Of a stretch of 64,000 nucleotides of DNA, positions 17,666 through 24,471 are shown piece by piece. Source of the stretch: Bacillota bacterium (GTDB taxonomy: Bacteria; Bacillota; UBA4882; UBA8346); the NCBI GenBank assembly GCA_023435225.1, contig JAEYRX010000032.1, forward strand, positions 26,556 through 90,555, given 5' to 3'. The position numbers were made by a program, and so were the translations under genes. The notes under the pieces are model-generated. The model made no database searches and had not been told where the DNA came from. It saw only the letters and a program-made list of their open reading frames with translations. Numbering within the stretch: the first letter of the stretch is position 1; each line of letters starts with the position of its first letter.

Positions 17666-18631
17666 ATGAAACAACAAGAAGAGATTGGAGATAGTCAATA
17701 TAAAGTTTCCGGGGTTTGGTACGCTATCATTGCTTTTTTAACCTGGGGAGTTTTTCCGCTTTACTGGAAACCGCTAAAAGTAGTCCCGGCTATAGAGATC
17801 TTAGCCCATCGGGTCTTTTGGTCCTTTGTTTTTATGGTCATTTTAACTTTTTATTATAATCAATGGAATGAATTGAAAGCAGTCTTAATTAAACCACGGA
17901 AGCGTCTGGCGGTTATTTTAAGTTCCCTACTGGTCAGTTTAAACTGGGGACTATATATCTGGGCTGTGAATGCCGGTCATATTGTAGATGCCAGTTTGGG
18001 TTATTATATCAACCCATTGCTTAGTGTTTGTTTAGGAATGCTGGTTTTAAAAGAACGCCTGAATTTTTGGCAATGGATTTCATTATTAATGGCTGCCGGC
18101 GGAGTGCTCATCTTTGGGGTTCAATACGGTAAGATTCCCTGGATCGCCCTTTCTCTGGCTTTATCTTTCGGTTCTTACGGTCTGGTAAAGAAAATGGCTA
18201 ATATTGAATCGATAATCGGACTAACCTTAGAAACAGCCGTAATGACTCCTTTAGCAGCCGGATATTTATTATGGCTCCAATTTCATGGATTCGGAGCTTT
18301 CGGAAATTCTCCGCTTTGGATAACCTTAATGTTAGCCGGCGCCGGAATAGTAACGGCAGTTCCACTTATATGGTTTACCAGGGCTACTCAACGGGTACCA
18401 CTATCGGTAGTCGGATTTATTCAATACCTGACTCCAACTATGATTCTGTTTTTAGGTGTTTTCTTATATCATGAAACTTTTTCACCGGTTCATTTAATTG
18501 GATTTGGGACTATCTGGGCTGCTTTATTGCTTTTTTCTTGTTCTCATTTTAAATTTATGCAAAGATATCAACCCTCAAGATTTAAAGGCAGACAGGATAT
18601 AGTTGAATTACCGGTGACGGAAGAACTATAA
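17666..18631 (+). CDS. rarD: EamA/RarD-type transporter
   Basis: The protein has 321 residues and about 10 hydrophobic segments, the DMT superfamily layout. GVWYAIIAFLTWGVFPLYWK and LLVSLNWGLYIWAVNAGHIV are characteristic of the RarD subgroup, and ASLGYYINPLLSVCLGML is the conserved helix 4-5 region. E. coli RarD is linked to chloramphenicol sensitivity, but the substrate is unknown. It is divergent from ridA, and the two are separated by the paired structured elements at 17294-17472, so the promoter must lie in 17473-17650. GGGAGCT precedes the ATG. Confidence 0.85.
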   Translation: MKQQEEIGDSQYKVSGVWYAIIAFLTWGVFPLYWKPLKVVPAIEILAHRVFWSFVFMVILTFYYNQWNELKAVLIKPRKRLAVILSSLLVSLNWGLYIWAVNAGHIVDASLGYYINPLLSVCLGMLVLKERLNFWQWISLLMAAGGVLIFGVQYGKIPWIALSLALSFGSYGLVKKMANIESIIGLTLETAVMTPLAAGYLLWLQFHGFGAFGNSPLWITLMLAGAGIVTAVPLIWFTRATQRVPLSVVGFIQYLTPTMILFLGVFLYHETFSPVHLIGFGTIWAALLLFSCSHFKFMQRYQPSRFKGRQDIVELPVTEEL

Positions 18632-18639
18632 ACGAGTCT

Positions 18640-18718
18640 GAAGTCCAGAATACAGAATTCAGGAGTCAGAAGTCAGGAGGTTTATGCTTTTGACTTTTGA
18701 CTTTCGACTTTTGACTAA
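18640..18718 (+). repeat. Heptad arrays (AGTCAGG and TTTTGAC types)
   Basis: Two back-to-back arrays occur: GAATTCAGGAGTCAGAAGTC-type units at 18640-18680 and GACTTTT/GACTTTC units at 18688-18716. Both have a 7-nt period and lie between convergent genes. Confidence 0.55.
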
Positions 18719-18727
18719 TATGTAGTT

Positions 18728-19618
18728 TTATGCTGATTTATCGATAAAGATGGACCAAAGTGGTCTGGGACCGGCTAAAACGTTTCTGACAATATTTATA
18801 TCGCCACTTTTATTTAGTCTTCGTTCCCATTTAACCAAAGCAATTGTTCCACCAACTAATTCCATACCGGTAATCCCATCGGGGTGGACGCAACTACCGT
18901 CATTAAAATAAGGAGCTTCTCCGGGACTGGGAAAAACCGGCCGGTGAGTGTGACCGGCAATCATCATTTGGTTATTAGTCGTAACCCATTCAATAAGTCT
19001 TTTTTCAATGGTATTCTTTTTACGATGATTTACAGCCGGACTAATAGGATCGTTAACACCTAAAAATTCCAAAGGTCTCCAAATATTTTTAGTCAAAAAC
19101 CGGCTTACTCTCCAATAACGATCATTAATCGGATCTCCCTGATGCCCGTGGATTAGAAATATCTTAAATGGAGTACCGCTATATTTTAGTATTAATCCCT
19201 CAAAGGCTTCAATTCCTGGAAAAAGTGGTTGATCATCATCTTTGCTAAAATAAAGATTATTCTTTCTAAATGCTAGCTCTTTTTTGACGATATCATGATT
19301 GCCCCAGACCGCTAAATAACGGTTATGAAGGTAAAACCGCTGTAAGATTTGGAAAATATCAGGATAAGATTGGAGAATGTTTGTATATGTATGTGCTTCC
19401 CAAAGTTCATCGGCATCTCCCAGCTCTATATAGGTAAAGCCCCGTCGGTAATAGAAAAGTAAGCTCTCCTGATATATTTTTTTATTGGGAGCAAAGTCGT
19501 CGGCTTTACTGCCGTCACCCCGGTGACAGTCACTCATCAGGATAATTCTGGAGTAGTTACTGAAGCTAATCTCCTTAGCCGAGGCAAATATCTGATCCAA
19601 TCTTTTAGAGGTATACAT
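18728..19618 (-). CDS. Calcineurin-like metallophosphoesterase
   Basis: The 296-residue protein has the metal-ligand blocks of the family in order: SDCHRGD (about residue 29), GDADELWE (about 63), WGNHD (about 106), LIHGHQGD (about 155) and AGHTHRP (about 220). The DxH motif appears as DCH. The layout with an embedded region between GNHD and GH resembles LpxH/YbbF-type or UDP-diacylglucosamine pyrophosphatase relatives, but a Gram-positive has no lipid A, so a different phosphoester substrate is likely. It has heptad repeats on both sides and appears monocistronic. Confidence 0.85.
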   Translation of the reverse strand: MYTSKRLDQIFASAKEISFSNYSRIILMSDCHRGDGSKADDFAPNKKIYQESLLFYYRRGFTYIELGDADELWEAHTYTNILQSYPDIFQILQRFYLHNRYLAVWGNHDIVKKELAFRKNNLYFSKDDDQPLFPGIEAFEGLILKYSGTPFKIFLIHGHQGDPINDRYWRVSRFLTKNIWRPLEFLGVNDPISPAVNHRKKNTIEKRLIEWVTTNNQMMIAGHTHRPVFPSPGEAPYFNDGSCVHPDGITGMELVGGTIALVKWERRLNKSGDINIVRNVLAGPRPLWSIFIDKSA

Positions 19619-19638
19619 TCGGCATCTTCCTACTATTT

Positions 19639-19773
19639 TTAGGCGAGAGGCGAAAGGCGTCAGGCCAAAGTAATAAAGACAATCTGGAAAAACTTAAAGT
19701 TAATTAATAATTTACCGTTATTTCGTCTAGTTTTGGGTTTTACTATCGCCTGTCGCCTATTACCTTTCGCCTA
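19639..19773. repeat. Paired heptad arrays forming a long inverted repeat
   Basis: Left units are GGCGAGA, GGCGAAA, GGCGTCA; right units are CGCCTGT, CGCCTAT, and a CTTTCGCCTA end. The right array is roughly the reverse complement of the left, so the stretch can fold over about 130 nt. The rest of 19619-19926 holds a terminator at 19871-19911 and no gene. Confidence 0.5.
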
Positions 19774-19870
19774 ACTTTTTTATCCAAACTATTTAATAAT
19801 AAATTGTATGTATGGAAAAATGCCATTGTGAAAGATTTATGATTAATGGAGATATAAATACTTCATATGT

Positions 19871-19911
19871 AAAAAAAGGGTTTATAAGCTTGTAGCCTAT
19901 AACCCTTTTTT
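19871..19911. terminator. Bidirectional terminator
   Basis: AAAAAAAGGGTTTATA and TATAACCCTTTTTT flank a short loop. On the minus strand it directly follows the SleB-like gene. Confidence 0.75.
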
Positions 19912-19926
19912 CTAATTGCTTTAATC

Positions 19927-20529
19927 TTAAATTGCAAAAACATGATTTCCGATTCGATTGATAACCGTCCGAGTCCAAATCCAGGAGGGACCTTTTACTT
20001 TAGCGGGGTTATAAAAATATTTCGCCCCATAAGTTGGGTCCCATCCTTCAAGAGCGCCTTCCGCGGCTTTATAGGCATCTCCGGAAGGTTGCAGATCCCA
20101 GATTAGACCATTAGATACTGATTCAAATTCGTGCGGTTTGAAGATATTACCGGTAATAGTCACCGGGAATCTACCATCATTAATCCGGTTTAAAATTACT
20201 GATGCTACTGCGACTTTACCTTCGAACGGTTCAGCCCCGGCTTCGGCTGTAATCAGTCTAGCCAGTAAATCCATATCACGACTATTTACAGCCGGCGCAG
20301 CGCTTGATACTGCAGTAGGGATTGCCAGTTTGTTACCGGCATAAATCAAGTCGTTTTGGATACCGTTGGCCTGTTTCAATTCATTAACGGTAATTCCATT
20401 ATTGGTTGCAATAATATACAACGACTCACCATATTTAATGTCATGGTTATATACTGCGGCATTAGCCGGTTTGACTCCGATTGACAGCATTAAAAACGAA
20501 GCTCCGACAATGAACATTTTTTTGATCAT
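19927..20529 (-). CDS. LysM-SleB cell wall hydrolase
   Basis: The protein has 200 residues: a signal peptide (1-24, cleavage after ANA), one LysM peptidoglycan-binding repeat (about 27-71, IKYGESLYIIATNNGITVNELKQANG) and a SleB-type hydrolase domain (about 85-198). The catalytic Glu is the one in ARLITAEAGAEPFEGKVAVA, as in spore cortex-lytic enzymes. It should cut cortex or vegetative peptidoglycan as a lytic transglycosylase. GGAGGCGG lies about 9 nt before the ATG. The presence of SleB supports a spore former. It could also act in vegetative growth, because such domains are not strictly spore-specific. Confidence 0.88.
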   Translation of the reverse strand: MIKKMFIVGASFLMLSIGVKPANAAVYNHDIKYGESLYIIATNNGITVNELKQANGIQNDLIYAGNKLAIPTAVSSAAPAVNSRDMDLLARLITAEAGAEPFEGKVAVASVILNRINDGRFPVTITGNIFKPHEFESVSNGLIWDLQPSGDAYKAAEGALEGWDPTYGAKYFYNPAKVKGPSWIWTRTVINRIGNHVFAI

Positions 20530-21026
20530 CTTTCTAACCGCCTCCTTTCGTATTTTTTTTAATCCATATTAATCAGGTCACCGATCATTCTAATTTGTTT
20601 TGCTTGAAAATTAGCTTATCTTTTTTTCGGTTTAGAAATTTGTTGTTAAGTTCAAATTTTATTTTATTTAACTCTTTGAACAGGCCAAATCTTCCAAGAA
20701 ACTGTCAAAATTGAGTCTTCCAAACCGCGAAGGCCATTATAGCAAAGCAACAGTAACCGGTCAAAGAACAAATATTGGTAAATGGCTGGAAGTTATGATT
20801 ATCAATGGTTAACAACCAAATTCATTTCAATAAAATTATTTAAAAATATAGCTATATCATCTAAAGAAGGGAATCAACCTAATAGTAAGATAAACATTAG
20901 CAGGAATGGATGACCAAGAAAAGAAGGGAAAAGAAATTGGATATTGAATGGATATTTAATAAGGAATAAAGGGGATTTTTTATGGACATATAGATGAAAA
21001 GGTAATAGAATAAGAGGTGTTAACTT
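20530..21026. other. Intergenic region with possible coding remnant
   Basis: This divergent gap has no intact gene. On the + strand the frame 20671-20811 is open for about 45 codons without a start and reads in part LSLPNREGHYSKATVTGQ, ending WLEVMIING-stop. It may be the tail of a lost gene, but I do not recognise it. Promoters for both neighbours must lie here. Confidence 0.3.
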
Positions 21027-21434
21027 TTGGCATATTGGTTAGTTAAAACAGAGCCAACCGAGTATAATTACAATGACCTTGAAAGACTTGGCCGGGACCG
21101 CTGGAACGGAGTCAGGAATTTTAAAGCACTTAATAATATCAAAAAAATGCTACCGAGTGACCTGGTATTTGTCTATCATACCGGGAAAGAGAAAGCGATA
21201 ATTGGAGTGGCGGAGGTAGTTTCCAAACCCTACCCTGACCCGGGTGAAAGTGATCCCAAACTAATAGTGGCTGATATGTTACCGCGTTATCGACTCCCAT
21301 ATCCGGTTAGTTTAAAAACAATCAAAACAAATCCGGCTTTCCAAGATTGGGAACTGGTACATCTCCCGCGATTATCAGTGATGCCGGTAAGGGAAGATTA
21401 TTGGCGATTGGTCCATCAATTAGCCGGAGGCTAA
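21027..21434 (+). CDS. EVE domain protein
   Basis: This 135-residue protein is a stand-alone EVE domain (PUA-like fold). MAYWLVKTEPTEYNYNDLER, RWNGVRNFKALNNIKKM and DLVFVYHTGKEKAIIGVAEV are the family's conserved blocks. EVE domains bind modified bases in DNA or RNA (for example modified cytosines) and occur in restriction systems and RNA modification readers. A single-domain form near the nif operon gives no more specific hint. The start is TTG at 21027 with AGAGGTG 8 nt upstream. The next gene starts 24 nt downstream. Confidence 0.87.
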   Translation: MAYWLVKTEPTEYNYNDLERLGRDRWNGVRNFKALNNIKKMLPSDLVFVYHTGKEKAIIGVAEVVSKPYPDPGESDPKLIVADMLPRYRLPYPVSLKTIKTNPAFQDWELVHLPRLSVMPVREDYWRLVHQLAGG

Positions 21435-21458
21435 AAATAGGAAATAGGAGAGTTTACA

Positions 21459-22250
21459 ATGAACTGGTTGGATAAAATGCAACGGAAATTCGGTCGATGG
21501 GCAATACCAAATTTAATGAACTATATTGTAATCTTAAATGCCATAGTTTACTTATTAACTTATCTCGGGCGTACCAGCAGAATTATTAACAGCTTAACTT
21601 TGGAACCGGCTTTGGTAATGCAGGGTGAGATTTGGCGGCTGGTCAGTTATATATTTATACCACCGATGACCTCACCGATATGGATAATATTCACGTTGTA
21701 TTTCTACTATTTAGTTGGAAACGGCTTGGAACAAGCCTGGGGTAGTTTTAAGTTTAATTTCTATTATTTAGTTGGTATGATTGCAACTACTCTAGTTGCT
21801 TTCTTAACCGGTGGAGGCGCCACTGCCATTTATCTTAACCTCTCTTTGTTTTTAGCTTTTGCTTATGTATTCCCGAATTTTGAAGTTTTGCTTTTCTTTA
21901 TTATTCCAGTAAAGGTTAAATATTTAGCCTGGTTAAACTGGATATTTATTGCCTATGCCGTTTTCACTCAGCCATTTCATGGGAAACTGATAGCTTTGGC
22001 TTCAATTGTCAATTATCTACTTTTTTTCGGAAAAGATTTATTGCAATACTCCAAAAGACGCCGGGAAGTATATAACAACCGGAGAAGATTTCAGGATGCG
22101 AGTAATTATGAGGAACCGGTTCATGTCTGTGAATTTTGTGGAATGACCGAGAAGACCGATCCCAATATGGTTTTTCAGCATTGTTCCGAATGCAGTCCGC
22201 AGTATGAATACTGTACCAAACATATAAATAATCATAAGCATATCTTATAG
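21459..22250 (+). CDS. Rhomboid-like membrane protein with Cys/His-rich tail, apparently inactive
   Basis: The protein has 263 residues. It has about six hydrophobic segments with the rhomboid arrangement (ALVMQGEIWRLVSYIFIPP is the conserved WR region in the first loop; GNGLEQAWGSFKFNFYYL is the helix 2-3 region). The expected GxSG nucleophile motif in helix 4 is replaced by a YLNLSLFLAFAY stretch and no catalytic His is evident in helix 6, so it is probably a pseudoprotease. The C-terminal 45 residues hold a Cys/His cluster (CEFCGM, HCSECSPQYEYC, HINNHKH) that looks like a zinc-binding knuckle. Such inactive rhomboids usually guide membrane protein quality control; the role here is unknown. 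Confidence 0.7.
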   Translation: MNWLDKMQRKFGRWAIPNLMNYIVILNAIVYLLTYLGRTSRIINSLTLEPALVMQGEIWRLVSYIFIPPMTSPIWIIFTLYFYYLVGNGLEQAWGSFKFNFYYLVGMIATTLVAFLTGGGATAIYLNLSLFLAFAYVFPNFEVLLFFIIPVKVKYLAWLNWIFIAYAVFTQPFHGKLIALASIVNYLLFFGKDLLQYSKRRREVYNNRRRFQDASNYEEPVHVCEFCGMTEKTDPNMVFQHCSECSPQYEYCTKHINNHKHIL

Positions 22251-22255
22251 GGAAG

Positions 22256-22362
22256 TATTCAGTAGTCAGAAGCCAGGAGTCAGGAGAAATTAGCGTTTAG
22301 TATGCTGAAGTCTAAAACTTTTGGGTGTAATACTGACTCCTGATTACTGTCTCCTGGCTCCA
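22256..22362. repeat. Heptad arrays (AGTCAGG / CTCCTGA types)
   Basis: Left: AGTAGTCAGAAGCCAGGAGT-type units at 22260-22286. Right: TGACTCCTGATTACTGTCTC-type units at 22334-22360. Both have a 7-nt period and are roughly inverted relative to each other. Confidence 0.5.
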
Positions 22363-22385
22363 TATCAAAAATAATTTAAGTTAAG

Positions 22386-22418
22386 CAAACCCATGTGAAA
22401 AGCTGGGTTTGTTTTTTT
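22386..22418 (+). terminator. Rho-independent terminator upstream of nifH
   Basis: CAAACCCA and TGGGTTTG form a perfect 8-bp stem followed by seven T. It isolates the nif operon from the rhomboid gene. Confidence 0.82.
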
Positions 22419-22508
22419 GTTCACCTCCAGTGTTTCCGGTATACCGCATACTTGATACCCCGTAACTTAATGTTAACCATAAATGTAATATTTGTGTCAG
22501 TTTGTTAA

Positions 22509-22558
22509 TTGACTTTTTTACTTTTTATGTTAGTATTTTATACATAAACTAACACAAA
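22509..22558 (+). promoter_or_regulatory. nifH promoter with candidate molybdate-regulator operator
   Basis: TTGACT at 22509-22514 and TAGTAT at 22531-22536 make a plausible -35/-10 pair (16-nt spacer). TTTATGTTAG (22524-22533, +) and TTTGTGTTAG (22549-22558, -) form an inverted pair around the -10. The same words occur in the regulator-modA gap: TTTATGTTAG at 47325-47334 and TTTGTGTTAG at 47238-47247. The overlap with the -10 suggests repression. Confidence 0.6.
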
Positions 22559-22594
22559 CATTACACAAAACAGAAATGAAAGGTGGCTATGATT

Positions 22595-23419
22595 ATGCGA
22601 AAGATTGCTATTTATGGAAAAGGTGGTATTGGTAAATCCACTACGACTCAAAATACTGTCGCCGGATTGGCGGAGATGGGAAAAAACGTTATGGTGGTTG
22701 GTTGTGACCCAAAAGCGGATTCTACCCGTTTGTTATTAGGAGGCTTAGCCCAAAAGTCGGTTTTAGATACTTTACGGGATGAAGGCGAAGAAGTCGAATT
22801 GAATGAGATTATGCGCACTGGTTTTAGCAATACCTCTTGTGTGGAATCCGGCGGGCCGGAACCGGGAGTCGGTTGTGCAGGCCGGGGAATAATCACCTCC
22901 ATTAACCTCTTGGAACAACTGGGCGCTTTTGAAGAAGATAAAAAGCTGGACTATGTTTTCTTTGATGTTTTGGGCGACGTTGTTTGTGGTGGTTTTGCAA
23001 TGCCGATTCGTGAAAAAAAGGCGGAAGAGATTTACATAGTAGTTTCCGGTGAGATGATGGCCATGTATGCTGCGAACAACATTTGCAAAGGAATCCGTAA
23101 ATACGCTGAAGCCGGTGGAGTTCGCTTGGGAGGTTTGATTTGTAATAGCCGGAAAGTCGACAATGAACAACAAATGATTGAAGAATTGGCAAAACGCTTG
23201 GGTACTCAAATGATTTACTTTGTACCCAGGGACAATATGGTGCAAAAAGCGGAGATCAACCGGAAAACAGTTATCGATTTTGATCCGACCCATCCTCAAG
23301 CGAATGAATATCGAAACTTGGCCAAACGAATCGATGAGAATGATATGTTTGTAATCCCAAAACCGCTCTCCATCGACGAGTTGGAAAAGCTGTTAATTGA
23401 ATTCGGAATTGCAAATTAG
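22595..23419 (+). CDS. nifH: Nitrogenase iron protein NifH
   Basis: This is dinitrogenase reductase, the ATP-dependent electron donor to NifDK. About 274 residues. The P-loop is GKGGIGKST (8-16). The 4Fe-4S cluster ligands are Cys94 (GVGCAGRGI) and Cys131 (DVVCGG). Arg97, the residue that can be ADP-ribosylated in some diazotrophs, is present. I chose the ATG at 22595 because AAAGGTGG lies 8 nt upstream; the longer GTG-initiated frame starts inside that site. It leads the operon nifH-nifI1-nifI2-nifDKENB. The stop codon TAG adjoins a 7-nt repeat array with four exact copies of GGCAACA. Confidence 0.97.
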   Translation: MRKIAIYGKGGIGKSTTTQNTVAGLAEMGKNVMVVGCDPKADSTRLLLGGLAQKSVLDTLRDEGEEVELNEIMRTGFSNTSCVESGGPEPGVGCAGRGIITSINLLEQLGAFEEDKKLDYVFFDVLGDVVCGGFAMPIREKKAEEIYIVVSGEMMAMYAANNICKGIRKYAEAGGVRLGGLICNSRKVDNEQQMIEELAKRLGTQMIYFVPRDNMVQKAEINRKTVIDFDPTHPQANEYRNLAKRIDENDMFVIPKPLSIDELEKLLIEFGIAN

Positions 23420-23462
23420 GCGTGAGGCGAGAGGCAACAGGCAACAGGCAACAGGCAACAAG
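23419..23462 (+). repeat. Heptad array with four exact GGCAACA units
   Basis: GGCGTGA, GGCGAGA and then GGCAACA four times (23433-23460) follow the nifH stop in a strict 7-nt period. It separates nifH from nifI1. Confidence 0.75.
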
Positions 23463-23592
23463 AAACTTGGGGTTAGGAATGTACTTTGGCAACAGAGGTT
23501 AGACCTTTCTTTCCCCCCGCTACGGGGAAAGCGAGATAGGGGTCTTCACCTAAATTGGAATGTAAGGGAAAAATGCGAGGAGGCAAAAAGAA

Positions 23593-23919
23593 ATGTTAAT
23601 GGTTAGAGCGATTGTCCGTCCGGAAAAGTCCGATGAAGTAATGGCGGCGTTAATGGATGCCGGTTTTCCAGCTGTAACTAAAGTGGCTGTATTTGGCCGG
23701 GGAAAACAACGTGGTTTAAAAGTAGGTGAAATACATTACGATGAACTCCCGAAAGACTTATTAATTATGGTGATTCCCGACAAGGATAAGGAGTTTGTAA
23801 TTGAATCTATTATGAATAGTGCACGAACCGGTGACAAAGGGTCATTCGGAGATGGTAAAATCTTTGTCACACCGGTTGAAGAGGTATATACCGTCAGTTC
23901 CGGCGTAAAAGAGGTCTGA
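23593..23919 (+). CDS. nifI1: Nitrogenase-associated PII protein NifI1
   Basis: This 108-residue PII-family regulator lies in the diagnostic position between nifH and nifD. MLMVRAIVRPEKSDEVMAAL opens the ferredoxin-like fold, and VFGRGKQRGLKVGEIHYDEL spans the T-loop. FGDGKIFVTPVEEVYTV is the C-terminal PII block. In anaerobes NifI1 and NifI2 form a complex that blocks NifDK when 2-oxoglutarate is low (ammonium switch-off). AGGAGGC precedes the ATG. The preceding 170 nt to nifH contain heptad repeats rather than a clear promoter. Confidence 0.93.
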   Translation: MLMVRAIVRPEKSDEVMAALMDAGFPAVTKVAVFGRGKQRGLKVGEIHYDELPKDLLIMVIPDKDKEFVIESIMNSARTGDKGSFGDGKIFVTPVEEVYTVSSGVKEV

Positions 23920-23933
23920 AGGAGGCGATTCTG

Positions 23934-24317
23934 ATGAAAGAAATTATGGCTGTAATTCGGATGAACATGATGAATAAAACTAAAAAAGCCTTGGCTGATG
24001 CCGGAATTTCGTCTTTTACCGCCACCGGCCGGGTGATGGGTCGCGGTAAGGGCAATGTAGACTTTAAATTGTTGGAAGGAGCCAAAGAAGGTTATGAAGA
24101 GGCTATTTCCCAATTAAGCAAAAGTCCGCGTTTAATTCCTAAAAGGCTTCTTTGGGTGATAGTTCCGGATGCTCTAGTCCAAAAAACTGTTGAGACAATA
24201 ATCGAAGTCAATCAAACCGGGCAACCGGGAGACGGCAAAATATTTGTGATGCCAACCGCCGAAGCATATCGGGTCCGGACTGGTGAATCCGGTGATAAGG
24301 TTTTGGATGAAGTTTGA
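23934..24317 (+). CDS. nifI2: Nitrogenase-associated PII protein NifI2
   Basis: The 127-residue partner of NifI1 starts 14 nt after its stop with GGAGGCGATT as Shine-Dalgarno. MKEIMAVIRMNMMNKTKKAL and TATGRVMGRGKGNVDF (T-loop base), then GDGKIFVMPTAEAYRVRTGE, are typical NifI2 blocks. It has the longer T-loop/C-terminus of NifI2 relative to NifI1. With NifI1 it provides post-translational, 2-oxoglutarate-responsive control of dinitrogenase. Two structured hairpins separate it from nifD. Confidence 0.93.
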   Translation: MKEIMAVIRMNMMNKTKKALADAGISSFTATGRVMGRGKGNVDFKLLEGAKEGYEEAISQLSKSPRLIPKRLLWVIVPDALVQKTVETIIEVNQTGQPGDGKIFVMPTAEAYRVRTGESGDKVLDEV

Positions 24318-24325
24318 ATATATAA

Positions 24326-24403
24326 AATGAAGAAAATTTTGTAATCAAGTTTCACATCCCAAATGCCGGCTGTGAATTAACAAACCATTGTATTTTCTTC
24401 ATT
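24326..24403 (+). repeat. Structured element B (CAAATGCC loop) between nifI2 and nifD
   Basis: The outer stem is AATGAAGAAAAT against ATTTTCTTCATT. The inner stem TTCACA-T-CC/GG-C-TGTGAA encloses the 8-nt loop CAAATGCC at 24360-24367. It starts 9 nt after the nifI2 stop and lies inside the nif operon. Confidence 0.7.
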
Positions 24404-24418
24404 GTATGAATTTATGAA

Positions 24419-24452
24419 ATATGTTGAATTCAAAAAACTTAATTCAACATAT
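24419..24452 (+). other. 12-bp hairpin directly upstream of nifD
   Basis: ATATGTTGAATT and AATTCAACATAT form a perfect 12-bp stem with a 10-nt loop, 20 nt before the nifD ATG. There is no T-run. It may act as an mRNA stabiliser or processing site between nifHI1I2 and nifDK. Confidence 0.6.
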
Positions 24453-24471
24453 ATAGAAGGAGGTATCCTCA

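Noticed and set aside
22772..23299. A 175-residue minus-strand ORF inside nifH
   Set aside because: It is a shadow of nifH in another frame and has no ribosome-binding site or recognisable motif.
23419..23462. A CRISPR array
   Set aside because: The units are 7 nt in direct tandem with no spacers, and no cas genes are in the window.
23397..23606. A + strand ORF over the end of nifH
   Set aside because: Its sequence is the translated heptad array; period-7 repeats without stops give open frames by chance.
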